Shown here one piece after another: positions 15,141 to 22,889 of a DNA stretch of 30,970 bases. The position numbers were made by a program, and so were the translations under genes. This DNA is from JAFGED01 sp964551295 (GTDB taxonomy: Bacteria; Chloroflexota; Anaerolineae; B4-G1), in assembly GCA_964551295.1 (NCBI GenBank), contig CAZKDJ010000029.1, positions 1-30,970 of the forward strand. Direction: 5' to 3'. Every line of letters begins with the position of its first letter. Position 1 is the first letter of the stretch. The notes under the pieces are model-generated. The model was not told the DNA's origin and did not search any database. It saw only the letters and a list, made by a program, of their open reading frames with translations.

Positions 15141-17423
15141 ATGAACGGCAGCGAAGAAAGTAAGCGACTGACCATTGGGTTGGCAGTCGATGACATCTTG
15201 CTGGTGGGGGGCCTGAAGACACTGCTGGGTGTTGTTGATGTAGCACGAGAGCGCGACGTCAATTTGATGTGTTTCCACCTGAATCTGTACCAGGAAGGTA
15301 GCCAAATGCCTGCATCCTGGAACTCGATGGGAGAAATCATAGATGGGCTGATCATCTATCAGTCATGGCCCAGTGAAGAGGCGTTTGTCGCCTTTCGCGA
15401 TCGCTTTCCGTCCCTGCCGATGGTCAACGCATTTCGACTCTACAAAGGAAGCCCGGGTTTATCTCCTGACTCTTATCGAGCCACGGGAAGACTCGTTCAT
15501 CATCTCATTGAAGTACATGGCTGTCGCCGAATCGCTTTTGTCTCCGGGCCGGAAGGAAACTGGTCAGCACAGGAGCGGTACCGTGGTTACGTCGATGCAC
15601 TGGCTGAGCATGATCTTTCTCTCGATCCTAACCTCGTCACTCCGCATCTCAGTTGGGATGATGGGCCGAAGGCGATTTCCGTATTGATAGACGAGCGCAA
15701 GTTGCTGCCGGGAACTGGCTTTGAAGCTGTAGCGGCGGCCAACGACACGCTGGCGCTGGGTGTACTGGACGAGCTGCAGACACGAGGAGTGCAAGTGCCC
15801 GGTGACGTGGCTGTGGTGGGCTTTGACGATGATACTCGATCGTTTTTCTCCACACCTCCACTGACCACTGCGGGATACGAGATGGGCAGGCAGGCCGCCG
15901 AGACGTTGTTGGCGTTGTTGGCAGGTGAACGAGTGCCGGAGCAGACATTTGTGCCCGGCAGGGTTGTGATACGTCGGTCGTGTGGCTGCCAGTACTTGGC
16001 CGTGACGCAGGCGACGGTTGGGCCAGTGGAACGCCCGGCGAAACAGGTGGCGTTGGAAGAGATCATCACGGCACAACGCTCACAGGTGATTGTTGATATG
16101 ACCCGGGACATCGAGGATGATGCTGTGGGTGCGGACGCTGTTTCCAGGTGGATGGGGCAGATATTGGATGATTTCGTCGCTGCGCTTGCGACGGAGGTGA
16201 AAGGAGACTCGTCGGTCTTTGTGTTGACGCTGGAAGAGGTGCTGCGTCAAGCCAGGGTGGCTGGCGGCGACCTGGCCGCGTGGCAGGGAGCGCTTTCCGC
16301 GTTGCGTCGGCAGCTGCTGCCTTATCTTGATGGCGATGTACTGTCGCGGGCTGAGAGTTTATGGCAGCAGGCACGTGTACTGATCGAGGAGATGGCGCGG
16401 CGAGAGCAGGCCTACCGGGTATTTCAGGCAGAGCAGCGGTCTCAGACGCTGCGCGAGATCGGAGCGGCGCTGATCACGACGTTTGACGTGGGGGAGTTGA
16501 TGGACGTGCTGGCCGATGGGTTGCCGCGCTTGGATATTCCCAGTGCCTACCTTTCGTTGTATGAGGGTCCTCAACCGTATACGTGCCCGGAGCCGGTGTC
16601 CGAGTGGTCGCGCTTGATGCTGGCCTATGACGAGGCGGCCGAGAAGGGGCCGAAGCGGGTCGAGCTGGAGGCGGAGGGGCGGCGCTTTCGCACACAGCAG
16701 TTGGCGCCGGAGGGGATACTGCCGGATCGGCGGTACAGCTTTGTCGTCGAGCCGCTCTATTTCCAGGAACACCAGTTGGGGTTCATCCTGTTCGAGGTGG
16801 GGCTGCGAGAGGGGACGGTTTACGACGTGTTGCGGGCGGAGATATCGAGCGCGCTGCAGGGAGCACTGCTGTTGCGGGAGCGGGAGCAGACCGAGGAGGC
16901 GCTGGAGCGGGCGTATGCAGAGGTGGAACAACAGGTGCGAGAGCGTACGGAGGAGCTGAAGCGGGAGCAGGAGGAGAGCGTCCGTCTCCAGCAGGAGGTC
17001 ATCGAGGCGCAGCGGCGGGCAATCGAGGAGCTCTCGACTCCTATCATCCCAGTGCTGGAAGGCGTGATCGTCATGCCCCTGATCGGCTCTATTGATACGC
17101 TGCGCGCCAGGGATGTCACCCGCAGCCTCTTGTCTGGAATTCGCGAACACCGCGCCAAGGTCGTCATTCTGGATATTACCGGCGTGCCCGTTGTGGATAG
17201 CGGCGTGGCCGCTTACTTGAACAAGACCATCCAGGCGGCACGGTTGAAGGGGGCGCGGGCGATCGTTACCGGTGTCTCCGATGCGGTAGCGGAGACGATT
17301 GTGGACCTGGGGATCGACTGGAGTGGGATCGAGACGTTGGCTGATTTGCAGACGGGCTTGCGTGCAGCATTGGGAACGCCGCACGCGCTGCAGACACGTA
17401 TGCCGACCAAGAGTAAAAGCTAG
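15141..17423 (+). CDS. RsbR-like stressosome protein with LacI-type sensor and STAS domain, short form (copy 4, sensor type B)
   Basis: A 760-residue soluble sensor. The LacI-like domain (about 8-285) is type B: SGPEGNWSAQERY and VPGDVAVVGFDDD, ending RRSCGC. Its first part is more diverged, with a shorter loop near residue 55 and INGLII-like region replaced by IIDGLIIYQSW. The helical region and divergent GAF-like part (IPSAYLSLYEG to LLLRERE) are present. The canonical GAF found in copies 1-3 is missing: the chain runs directly into the coiled coil (EEALERAYAEVEQQV) and STAS (from 632; Thr653, Ser687). The frame is intact, so this is a clean domain difference rather than a lesion. GGGAG lies about eight bases before the ATG, and the gap to copy 3 is 28 bases. 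Confidence 0.9.
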   Translation: MNGSEESKRLTIGLAVDDILLVGGLKTLLGVVDVARERDVNLMCFHLNLYQEGSQMPASWNSMGEIIDGLIIYQSWPSEEAFVAFRDRFPSLPMVNAFRLYKGSPGLSPDSYRATGRLVHHLIEVHGCRRIAFVSGPEGNWSAQERYRGYVDALAEHDLSLDPNLVTPHLSWDDGPKAISVLIDERKLLPGTGFEAVAAANDTLALGVLDELQTRGVQVPGDVAVVGFDDDTRSFFSTPPLTTAGYEMGRQAAETLLALLAGERVPEQTFVPGRVVIRRSCGCQYLAVTQATVGPVERPAKQVALEEIITAQRSQVIVDMTRDIEDDAVGADAVSRWMGQILDDFVAALATEVKGDSSVFVLTLEEVLRQARVAGGDLAAWQGALSALRRQLLPYLDGDVLSRAESLWQQARVLIEEMARREQAYRVFQAEQRSQTLREIGAALITTFDVGELMDVLADGLPRLDIPSAYLSLYEGPQPYTCPEPVSEWSRLMLAYDEAAEKGPKRVELEAEGRRFRTQQLAPEGILPDRRYSFVVEPLYFQEHQLGFILFEVGLREGTVYDVLRAEISSALQGALLLREREQTEEALERAYAEVEQQVRERTEELKREQEESVRLQQEVIEAQRRAIEELSTPIIPVLEGVIVMPLIGSIDTLRARDVTRSLLSGIREHRAKVVILDITGVPVVDSGVAAYLNKTIQAARLKGARAIVTGVSDAVAETIVDLGIDWSGIETLADLQTGLRAALGTPHALQTRMPTKSKS

Positions 17424-17499
17424 GTCGGCAGACCCGCCTTGCACACAGTGCGTAGCACCCATCTAGAGATACTGTCCATCTTCATACAGGAGATGTTGC

Positions 17500-19794
17500 A
17501 TGAGCAGTCAGCAAGGCAAACGCAAGATGAGTAGAACCAGACCACGGGATTCACGTCCAACCATCGGGGTTCTATCCGAAACTGGGACGCCATACAATAA
17601 TGCCTTGTGGGTGGGGCTCGCTGCTGCTGCGTCGGAATTGGACGTCAATTTGATTTTCTATGCGGGCGGACTCTTGCGTGCATCCGCATACGATTTCGAT
17701 GCACAGCGCAACATTCTCTACGACCTGATCTCTGGCGAAAGAGTTGATGGTCTCATTATCTGTGGCACAATAGGCAACTTTATCACTGTTGAGGAGTTTC
17801 GGCGTTTCATTGACCGCTATCATCCTTTGCCCATGGTCGGCGTCACCCAAACGCCAGGCCTTCCCTGTGTAACCGTGGACAATGAAATAGGAATGCGAGA
17901 CCTTGTCACTCACTTTATCGAGGTCCACGGATGCCGGCGCATTGCTTTTATTTGCGGGCCTGAGAACAACGCAGAGGCGGCGCTGAGGTATCGTACCTAC
18001 GCCGATGTGCTTGCCGGGCACGACCTGCCCCTTGATCCCAACCTCGTCGCGCCAGGCGCTTTTCTATACGAAACGGGCATAGATGCGATGCGTCTGTTGC
18101 TCGACGAGCGCAGGGTTGAATTCGAAGCCGTGGTGGCTGCCAACGATTGGATGGCATTCGGTGCGTTAGAGGTGCTTGAGAAGCGAGGGATATGCGTGCC
18201 AGAGGACGTTGCCTTGGGGGGGTTTGATGATACGAGAGAGGCGATAGCTTCTCGCCCCGCGCTGACCACCGTGCGACAGCCGATACAAGAACTGGGACGG
18301 GTAAGCGTAGAGATGTTGCTCGATCTGCTGGCAGGCGAGCAAGTGTCTGAGCAGACGATGCTGCCTACGAAGCTGGTGGTGCGCCAGTCTTGCGGTTGTT
18401 TCGACCCGGTCGTTGCGCACGCCGCAGTGGAACCGCTGAAGAGAAAGAGTGAACCCTTGCCGGAAGCCATAGCCGCACAGCGAGAGGCGATTCTCTCCGA
18501 GATGGCGCAAGCCGTGGAAGGATTGTCATTGCCCTCTTCCGAATGGGCGGGCCAGCTCCTGGATGCTTTCCTGGAGGAGATGGCGTCCGGTGCGGTGGCG
18601 AGCAGGCCAGCTTCGCCAAGCCCGTTCCTTTTGACGTTGGATGATGTGCTGGGACAGGCGGCTGCGGTGGGCGACCAGGCGGACGGTTGGCAGGAGGTAA
18701 TATCTGTGATGCGCCGTTATGTATTGCCGTACTTGACGGATGTCACGATCTTGTCCCGAGCCGAGTCCATCTTTGGTCAAGGGCGCGTGGCAATCGGCAA
18801 GGTGGCCCAAGGGACTTTGGCGCTTCAGGAAGTAGAGAAGGTGCGACAGGATCGAGTGTTGAGCTATCTTAACAGTGATCTGGTTGCGGCAGTCGAGGAA
18901 GAGCATCTTCTCGATGTGGTCGGTCGAAGGCTTCCTCAATTGGGCTTCTCGACCTTTTACCTCTCCTTTTTCGACGGGCAGGAGCGTCCTGCTGAGTGGT
19001 CCAGACTGAAGCTGGCTTGCGACAGAGGGCAGCGGGTCGAGGTGGGTGCTGACGGGTGGCGTTTCCCCACCAGCCACCTTGTTCCCGACGAATTGTTTCC
19101 GCGAGAAAGACGCTATATCTGGGTGCTGAGTTCGCTCAGCTTTAGAGAAAACCAGTTCGGTTTTATCATCCTTGAGGAACTGCGGGAGGGAAGCTTCTAT
19201 GGCGTCCTGGCCAGGCAAATCAGCGGCGTCCTACAAGACTCGTTGCTGCTCAAAGCGCGAGAGGAAGCGGAGCAAGCGCTGGAACAGGCGTATGTGGAGG
19301 TGGAACGGCGGGTGCAAGAGCGGACGGCAGAACTGGAGCAGCAGCAAGAGGAGAATCTGCGTCTACAGCAGGAGGTGATCGAGGCGCAGCAGCGGGCGAT
19401 CCAGGAGATCTCCACGCCCATCATCCCGGTGATGGAGCGCGTGATCGTCATGCCGCTGATCGGCTCCATCGACACGCTGCGCGCCAGGGACGTCACCCGC
19501 CGGCTCCTGACTGGGATTCGCGAACACCACGCCAAGGTCGTGATCCTGGACATCACCGGCGTGCCGGTCGTGGACAGCGGTGTGGCTGCGTACCTGACCA
19601 AGACGATCCAGGCGGCGCGGCTGAAGGGGGCGCGGACGATTGTGACGGGTGTCTCCGATGCGGTAGCGGAGACGATCGTGGATCTGGGTATCGACTGGTC
19701 AGGCGTCGAGACGCTCAGCGATCTCAAGATCGGCCTGCGGGCAGCTATGGCTGAGGTGCGCCGGCGCATCGGGAATAGAGAACTCCAGAAGTAG
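17500..19794 (+). CDS. RsbR-like stressosome protein with LacI-type sensor and STAS domain, short form (copy 5, sensor type A)
   Basis: A 764-residue soluble sensor. The LacI-like domain (about 19-300) is type A (CGPENNAEAALRY, AANDWMAFGAL, PEDVALGGFDDT), ends RQSCGC, and its first residues match those of copy 1. The helical and divergent GAF-like regions are present (FSTFYLSFFDG to LQDSLLLK). As in copy 4 the canonical GAF is absent, and the join to the coiled coil reads AREEAEQALEQAYVEVE, similar to that of copy 4. STAS starts at 638; the phosphosite equivalents are Thr659 and Ser693. AGGAGA six bases before the ATG fixes the start. The 76-base gap to copy 4 is the widest in the array, but I see no convincing promoter in it. 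Confidence 0.9.
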   Translation: MSSQQGKRKMSRTRPRDSRPTIGVLSETGTPYNNALWVGLAAAASELDVNLIFYAGGLLRASAYDFDAQRNILYDLISGERVDGLIICGTIGNFITVEEFRRFIDRYHPLPMVGVTQTPGLPCVTVDNEIGMRDLVTHFIEVHGCRRIAFICGPENNAEAALRYRTYADVLAGHDLPLDPNLVAPGAFLYETGIDAMRLLLDERRVEFEAVVAANDWMAFGALEVLEKRGICVPEDVALGGFDDTREAIASRPALTTVRQPIQELGRVSVEMLLDLLAGEQVSEQTMLPTKLVVRQSCGCFDPVVAHAAVEPLKRKSEPLPEAIAAQREAILSEMAQAVEGLSLPSSEWAGQLLDAFLEEMASGAVASRPASPSPFLLTLDDVLGQAAAVGDQADGWQEVISVMRRYVLPYLTDVTILSRAESIFGQGRVAIGKVAQGTLALQEVEKVRQDRVLSYLNSDLVAAVEEEHLLDVVGRRLPQLGFSTFYLSFFDGQERPAEWSRLKLACDRGQRVEVGADGWRFPTSHLVPDELFPRERRYIWVLSSLSFRENQFGFIILEELREGSFYGVLARQISGVLQDSLLLKAREEAEQALEQAYVEVERRVQERTAELEQQQEENLRLQQEVIEAQQRAIQEISTPIIPVMERVIVMPLIGSIDTLRARDVTRRLLTGIREHHAKVVILDITGVPVVDSGVAAYLTKTIQAARLKGARTIVTGVSDAVAETIVDLGIDWSGVETLSDLKIGLRAAMAEVRRRIGNRELQK

Positions 19795-19851
19795 GAAGGC
19801 GTGAGTGACAAATAGGGATGATGCTTGAAGGGGAATACTTAAGGAGATGGA

Positions 19852-20760
19852 ATGAAGGATACAAGGAAGACAAAGAGTCAACTCATAGAGGAACTGACGG
19901 GAGCCCGCTCTCGCGTCGCTGAGTTGGAGGCTCTGACGGAAAGAGCTCTGCTAGATCAGCGGCTATTGCGGGTCTTTTTGGAGAATGCTTCTGACAAGGT
20001 TTACTTCAAAGACGCTGAGAGCCGTTTCATCAAGGTCGGCAGATCCACGGCCGTGATGTTTGGCCAGAGTGACCCCGCGGCGGTAGTGGGTAAAACAGAC
20101 TTTGACTTCTTTACAGAGGAACATGCCCGGCCAGCGTTTGAGGATGAGCAAGAAGTGATGCGGACTGGGCAACCTATTTTCAAGGAAGAGAAGGAAACGT
20201 GGATCGATGGCCAGGAAACGTGGGCTTCTACTGTCAAGGTGCCCCTGCGCGATGAGGAAGGGAAAATTGTTGGCACTTTCGGCGTTTCCAGAAACATCAC
20301 TGAGCAGAAGCGAGTCGAGGCTGAGAGTGCGCAATTACAGGTGGAGGTGCTCAATGCCCAACAGCGGGCGATTCAAGATCTCTCTACGCCGGTCATTCCG
20401 GTGTTAGAAGGGGTCATCGTCATGCCGTTGATCGGCAGCATCGACACGCTGCGGGCGCGAGACATCATGCGCAGGCTTCTGCAGGGAATTCGGGAGCAAC
20501 GGGCCAAGGTGGTGATCCTGGACATCACCGGGGTGCCCATTGTCGATAGCGGTGTAGCGACCCACATGAACAAGGCCATTCAAGCGGCGCGGCTGAAGGG
20601 CGCGCGGACGATCGTCGTTGGCATCTCCGATGCGGTGGCAGAGACTATCGTCGATCTGGGGTTGGATTGGAGCGGAATTGAGACGTTGAGCGATCTGCAG
20701 ACCGGGCTGCGTGTCGCTCTTCAGGGGATGGGGTTCAGGCTGGTAAGGTCGAGCGAGTGA
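19852..20760 (+). CDS. RsbR-like stressosome protein with PAS sensor and STAS domain
   Basis: A 302-residue soluble protein: a short N-terminal coiled coil (1-35), a PAS domain (about 38-150: FLENASDKVYFKD, VGKTDFDFFTEEHA, then a PAC-like GTFGVSRNITEQKR), a linker helix, and an RsbR STAS domain (from 178) very similar to those of the five LacI-sensor proteins. Thr199 and Ser233 are the expected RsbT targets. Its size and layout are close to classical RsbR paralogues (about 270-300 residues), with PAS in place of the globin-like sensor. Whether the PAS domain binds heme, flavin or a small molecule cannot be told. AAGGAG five to six bases before the ATG gives a strong start. It would add a different stimulus to the same stressosome. 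Confidence 0.92.
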   Translation: MKDTRKTKSQLIEELTGARSRVAELEALTERALLDQRLLRVFLENASDKVYFKDAESRFIKVGRSTAVMFGQSDPAAVVGKTDFDFFTEEHARPAFEDEQEVMRTGQPIFKEEKETWIDGQETWASTVKVPLRDEEGKIVGTFGVSRNITEQKRVEAESAQLQVEVLNAQQRAIQDLSTPVIPVLEGVIVMPLIGSIDTLRARDIMRRLLQGIREQRAKVVILDITGVPIVDSGVATHMNKAIQAARLKGARTIVVGISDAVAETIVDLGLDWSGIETLSDLQTGLRVALQGMGFRLVRSSE

Positions 20761-20823
20761 GAAAAAGGTGTGCTTGCGTTGTGAAATTCCCGAGTATTTT
20801 CAAACCGAAAAGAGGATTAGACT

Positions 20824-21336
20824 ATGAGAGACTTTGAACCATCGGAACTAGGGGAAACCATGGAGACGTTTACCGTCGTCCAGAAGCTTGAGGATCTGTT
20901 GCTGGTGTCGGTCCCGCGAGATCTGACGGATAGCGATGTGCTCAGGTTGCGCCAGCGGGTGCTGCGGGATATCCGGCGGTACGACTCGCGCTGGGTGTTG
21001 CTCGATTTCTCGCTGGTCGACATCTGCGATAGTTTCTTTGGGCGTTTCATCCACAGCACGGCCCAGATGGCCAAGTTGATGGGAGCGGACGTCATCGTCG
21101 CCGGGCTGCAGGATGCGGTGATCGAGACGATGGTAGAGCTGGGCATGACCCTGCCCAATATCCACGCGGTGCTCGATCTGGACGACGCACTGGCATTGAG
21201 CAGGGAATACAAGACGCGTGAGCAGGTGCAGGCCGAGGACCCGCTTGAGTCTCCTGATTCCTCGCGAGTTGAAGGTGAATCGACGGATTGGGACGCTTTT
21301 GCCGATTCGCCGCTCTCTGATTGGACAGAGGTGTAG
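20824..21336 (+). CDS. rsbS: Stressosome scaffold protein RsbS (STAS)
   Basis: A stand-alone STAS protein of 170 residues matching RsbS: LLLVSVPRDLTD, then VDICDSFFGRF, SKLMGA-like AKLMGADVIVAGLQ and MVELGM. Ser70 in CDSF aligns with Ser59 of B. subtilis RsbS, the switch residue phosphorylated by RsbT. About 45 extra acidic, Ser-rich C-terminal residues follow the STAS core; classical RsbS stops near 120. AGAGGA lies seven bases before the ATG used. An in-frame ATG at 20860 with AGGGGA four bases upstream would shorten the N-terminus and fits the usual RsbS start equally well. It should co-assemble with the RsbR-like proteins and hold RsbT. The rsbT start is two bases downstream. Confidence 0.92.
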   Translation: MRDFEPSELGETMETFTVVQKLEDLLLVSVPRDLTDSDVLRLRQRVLRDIRRYDSRWVLLDFSLVDICDSFFGRFIHSTAQMAKLMGADVIVAGLQDAVIETMVELGMTLPNIHAVLDLDDALALSREYKTREQVQAEDPLESPDSSRVEGESTDWDAFADSPLSDWTEV

Positions 21337-21338
21337 CT

Positions 21339-21764
21339 ATGGCCCAAGTGCAAACCAGTGAAGAACAATCGAAGAAAGAGTACTTTCCCATCAACAGCCT
21401 GGTAGATGTGGTAAGGGCTCGGCGGCGCGGGCTGGAGATAGCGCAGGAGATGGGTTTCCCTCTTGCCGAGGCTACCAAGATAGCCGTGGTGATCTCTGAG
21501 CTGGGGCGGAACATAGAGCGCTACGTGGGACAGGGGGCCATTACCGTGACTACGCACCTGGGGAGAGAAAAGTATATCATGATTGTAGCCCAAGATCAAG
21601 GGTCGGGCATCCCGGATGTGGACCGAGTCTTGGTTGGGGGGTATTCGACCTCTGGAGGTTTGGGATTGGGGGTATCGGGATCCAAGCGTTTAGTGGACAA
21701 GTTCGATATCCAATCGATCGCCGGTGTAGGAACGACGGTCAAGGCGATCAAGTTACTGCGATAG
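21339..21764 (+). CDS. rsbT: Stressosome switch kinase RsbT
   Basis: A 141-residue GHKL-type serine kinase close in length to B. subtilis RsbT (133). The N-box is ISELGRNIERY (Asn58), the G1 box DQGSGIPD (86-93) and the G2 box STSGGLGLG (103-111); the end, GTTVKAIKLLR, matches the RsbT C-terminus closely. In known stressosomes RsbT phosphorylates RsbR and RsbS, leaves the complex and activates a partner such as the RsbU phosphatase. The ATG at 21339 is two bases after the rsbS stop, with GAGGTG five bases upstream overlapping the end of rsbS, so translation is probably coupled. A TTG at 21321 is in frame but inside rsbS. Confidence 0.94.
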   Translation: MAQVQTSEEQSKKEYFPINSLVDVVRARRRGLEIAQEMGFPLAEATKIAVVISELGRNIERYVGQGAITVTTHLGREKYIMIVAQDQGSGIPDVDRVLVGGYSTSGGLGLGVSGSKRLVDKFDIQSIAGVGTTVKAIKLLR

Positions 21765-21793
21765 GGTTCGTGATTCTGGGGAAGATATCTGTG

Positions 21794-22219
21794 ATGTCTG
21801 CTGAGCCTGGTGATGTGATGGAAGTACGCGTGGTTGTCCGTCGGGACGTCGACATTGTGCTTGCCTGCCAGAAAGGGCGCGCGCTGGCAGAGCGATTGGG
21901 CATGTCGGGTAACGACCAAGTCGTTGTCGTCATTGCTATTTCTGAAGTGGCGCGCAATATCGTCAATTATGCGGATCGGGGTGAGATTGTCTTGAGCGCT
22001 TTTGGGAAGAACGGCAGACGGGGCATCTCTATTGTGGCGCGCGATGAAGGGCCGGGTATTCTCGATGTCGAGCGGGCGTTGCAGGATGGCTATTCGACGG
22101 GAAGTGGCCTGGGGTTGGGATTGGCGGGTGCCAAGCGGCTGATGGACGAGTTTCGAGTTCTGTCCCAGCCTGGGCGAGGAACGACCATCGTGATGAAAAA
22201 GTGGAGCCGCCATGGGTAG
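21794..22219 (+). CDS. Second RsbT-like GHKL kinase / anti-sigma regulatory ATPase
   Basis: A 141-residue GHKL protein paralogous to the preceding RsbT: DVDIVLACQKGRAL, N-box ISEVARNIVNYA (Asn55), G1 DEGPGILD (84-91), G2 STGSGLGLGLAG and GRGTTIVMKKW. All ATP-binding motifs are intact. The start is uncertain: GTG 21770, ATG 21794 (used) and ATG 21818 are in frame, and the homologous part begins at 21818. Its stop overlaps the start of the RsbX-like gene by eight bases. From memory, in other stressosome clusters such a kinase domain is often fused to an RsbX/SpoIIE-type phosphatase, so these two genes may be the split form of that protein. Its target is unknown. Confidence 0.85.
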   Translation: MSAEPGDVMEVRVVVRRDVDIVLACQKGRALAERLGMSGNDQVVVVIAISEVARNIVNYADRGEIVLSAFGKNGRRGISIVARDEGPGILDVERALQDGYSTGSGLGLGLAGAKRLMDEFRVLSQPGRGTTIVMKKWSRHG

Positions 22220-22832
22220 CGGTTGGGCTGTGCCTTCCCTGATCGAGTGGGGTGTTGCGATGCAGGCGTTCTCCGGCCAGACGGATTCGGGCGATGGGTA
22301 TTTGGTCGAGGCGTATCCCGATGGCGTCTTGGTCGCGGCGGTGGATGGGTTGGGCCACGGTCCAAAGGCTGCCGTGGTTGCCGAGGCCACCGTTGCCGCG
22401 CTGAAGGGCCATGCGTGCGAGTCGGTCGAGCTCTTGCTCAAGCGCTGCCACCGGGAACTTCGGGGGACGCGCGGTGTGGTAATGAGCCTGGCGGCGTTTA
22501 GCGCGCGCGAAGAGACGATGACGTGGGTGGGCGTTGGGAACGTGACCGGTTTGCTCCTGCGCGCCGATCAAAAAGCCGGACGCCCTCGTGAAGCGCTGCT
22601 GCCGCGTGGTGGGGTGGTGGGATATCATCTGCCGTCGCTGTATCCCGCCGTTCACCCTATTTATCGGGGTGATGTACTCGTCTTTGCCACCGATGGCCTG
22701 CGGAGCAGTTTTACCGAGGGCGTGGTGTTGAGTGATTCTCCCCAGCAGATCGCCGATCATTTGCTGGAAGCTTATGGCCGGGGCACCGACGACGCGTTGG
22801 TTTTGGCCGCTCGCTACGTTGGGAGTGCCTGA
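22212..22832 (+). CDS. rsbX: RsbX-like PP2C (SpoIIE-type) phosphatase
   Basis: A 206-residue soluble PP2C-type phosphatase. Metal-site motifs are SGDGYL (Asp28), VDGLGHG (Asp45), FATDGLRSSF and the C-terminal GTDDALVLAARY, in the usual order. The length and the lack of other domains fit RsbX (about 200), which resets the stressosome by removing phosphates from RsbS and RsbR; RsbU would carry an extra N-terminal RsbT-binding domain, which is absent. The ATG at 22212 lies within the end of the upstream kinase gene (eight-base overlap), with GTGGAG five bases upstream. It is the last gene before the terminator at 22865-22889. Role as feedback phosphatase is inferred from family and position. Confidence 0.9.
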   Translation: MGSGWAVPSLIEWGVAMQAFSGQTDSGDGYLVEAYPDGVLVAAVDGLGHGPKAAVVAEATVAALKGHACESVELLLKRCHRELRGTRGVVMSLAAFSAREETMTWVGVGNVTGLLLRADQKAGRPREALLPRGGVVGYHLPSLYPAVHPIYRGDVLVFATDGLRSSFTEGVVLSDSPQQIADHLLEAYGRGTDDALVLAARYVGSA

Positions 22833-22864
22833 GTGCGTTGACGCGCGCAGTTTAGGATGGAACG

Positions 22865-22889
22865 AGCCGGCCCCTGGGCGGGCTTTTTT
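22865..22889 (+). terminator. Intrinsic terminator of the stressosome operon
   Basis: AGCCGGCCC (22865-22873) can pair with GGGCGGGCT (22876-22884), with one G-G mismatch; the innermost pairs must open to form a loop. A run of T residues follows to 22889. It lies 33 bases after the RsbX-like gene and abuts the stop codon of the convergent glycosyltransferase gene. Confidence 0.7.

Larger units (their letters stand above)
9046..20712 (+). repeat. Six dispersed direct repeats of the STAS-coding segment
   Basis: A segment of about 330 bases encoding the RsbR STAS domain recurs at 9046-9375, 11952-12281, 14750-15079, 17034-17363, 19411-19740 and 20383-20712. The encoded 110 residues differ at only a small fraction of positions, and long stretches also match at the DNA level, whereas the sensor-coding parts differ much more. 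A GAF-coding segment recurs three times in copies 1 to 3. Such repeats invite recombination and can collapse in short-read assemblies. Confidence 0.8.

Noticed and set aside
17424..17499. Internal promoter before copy 5
   Set aside because: TTGCAC is present, but no -10-like sequence lies at a suitable distance; the gap is only 76 bases.
6616..19794. Reading the LacI-like proteins as LacI-family transcription factors
   Set aside because: They lack the N-terminal helix-turn-helix: the ligand fold begins within the first 10-30 residues. The C-terminus is STAS, so they are signalling proteins.
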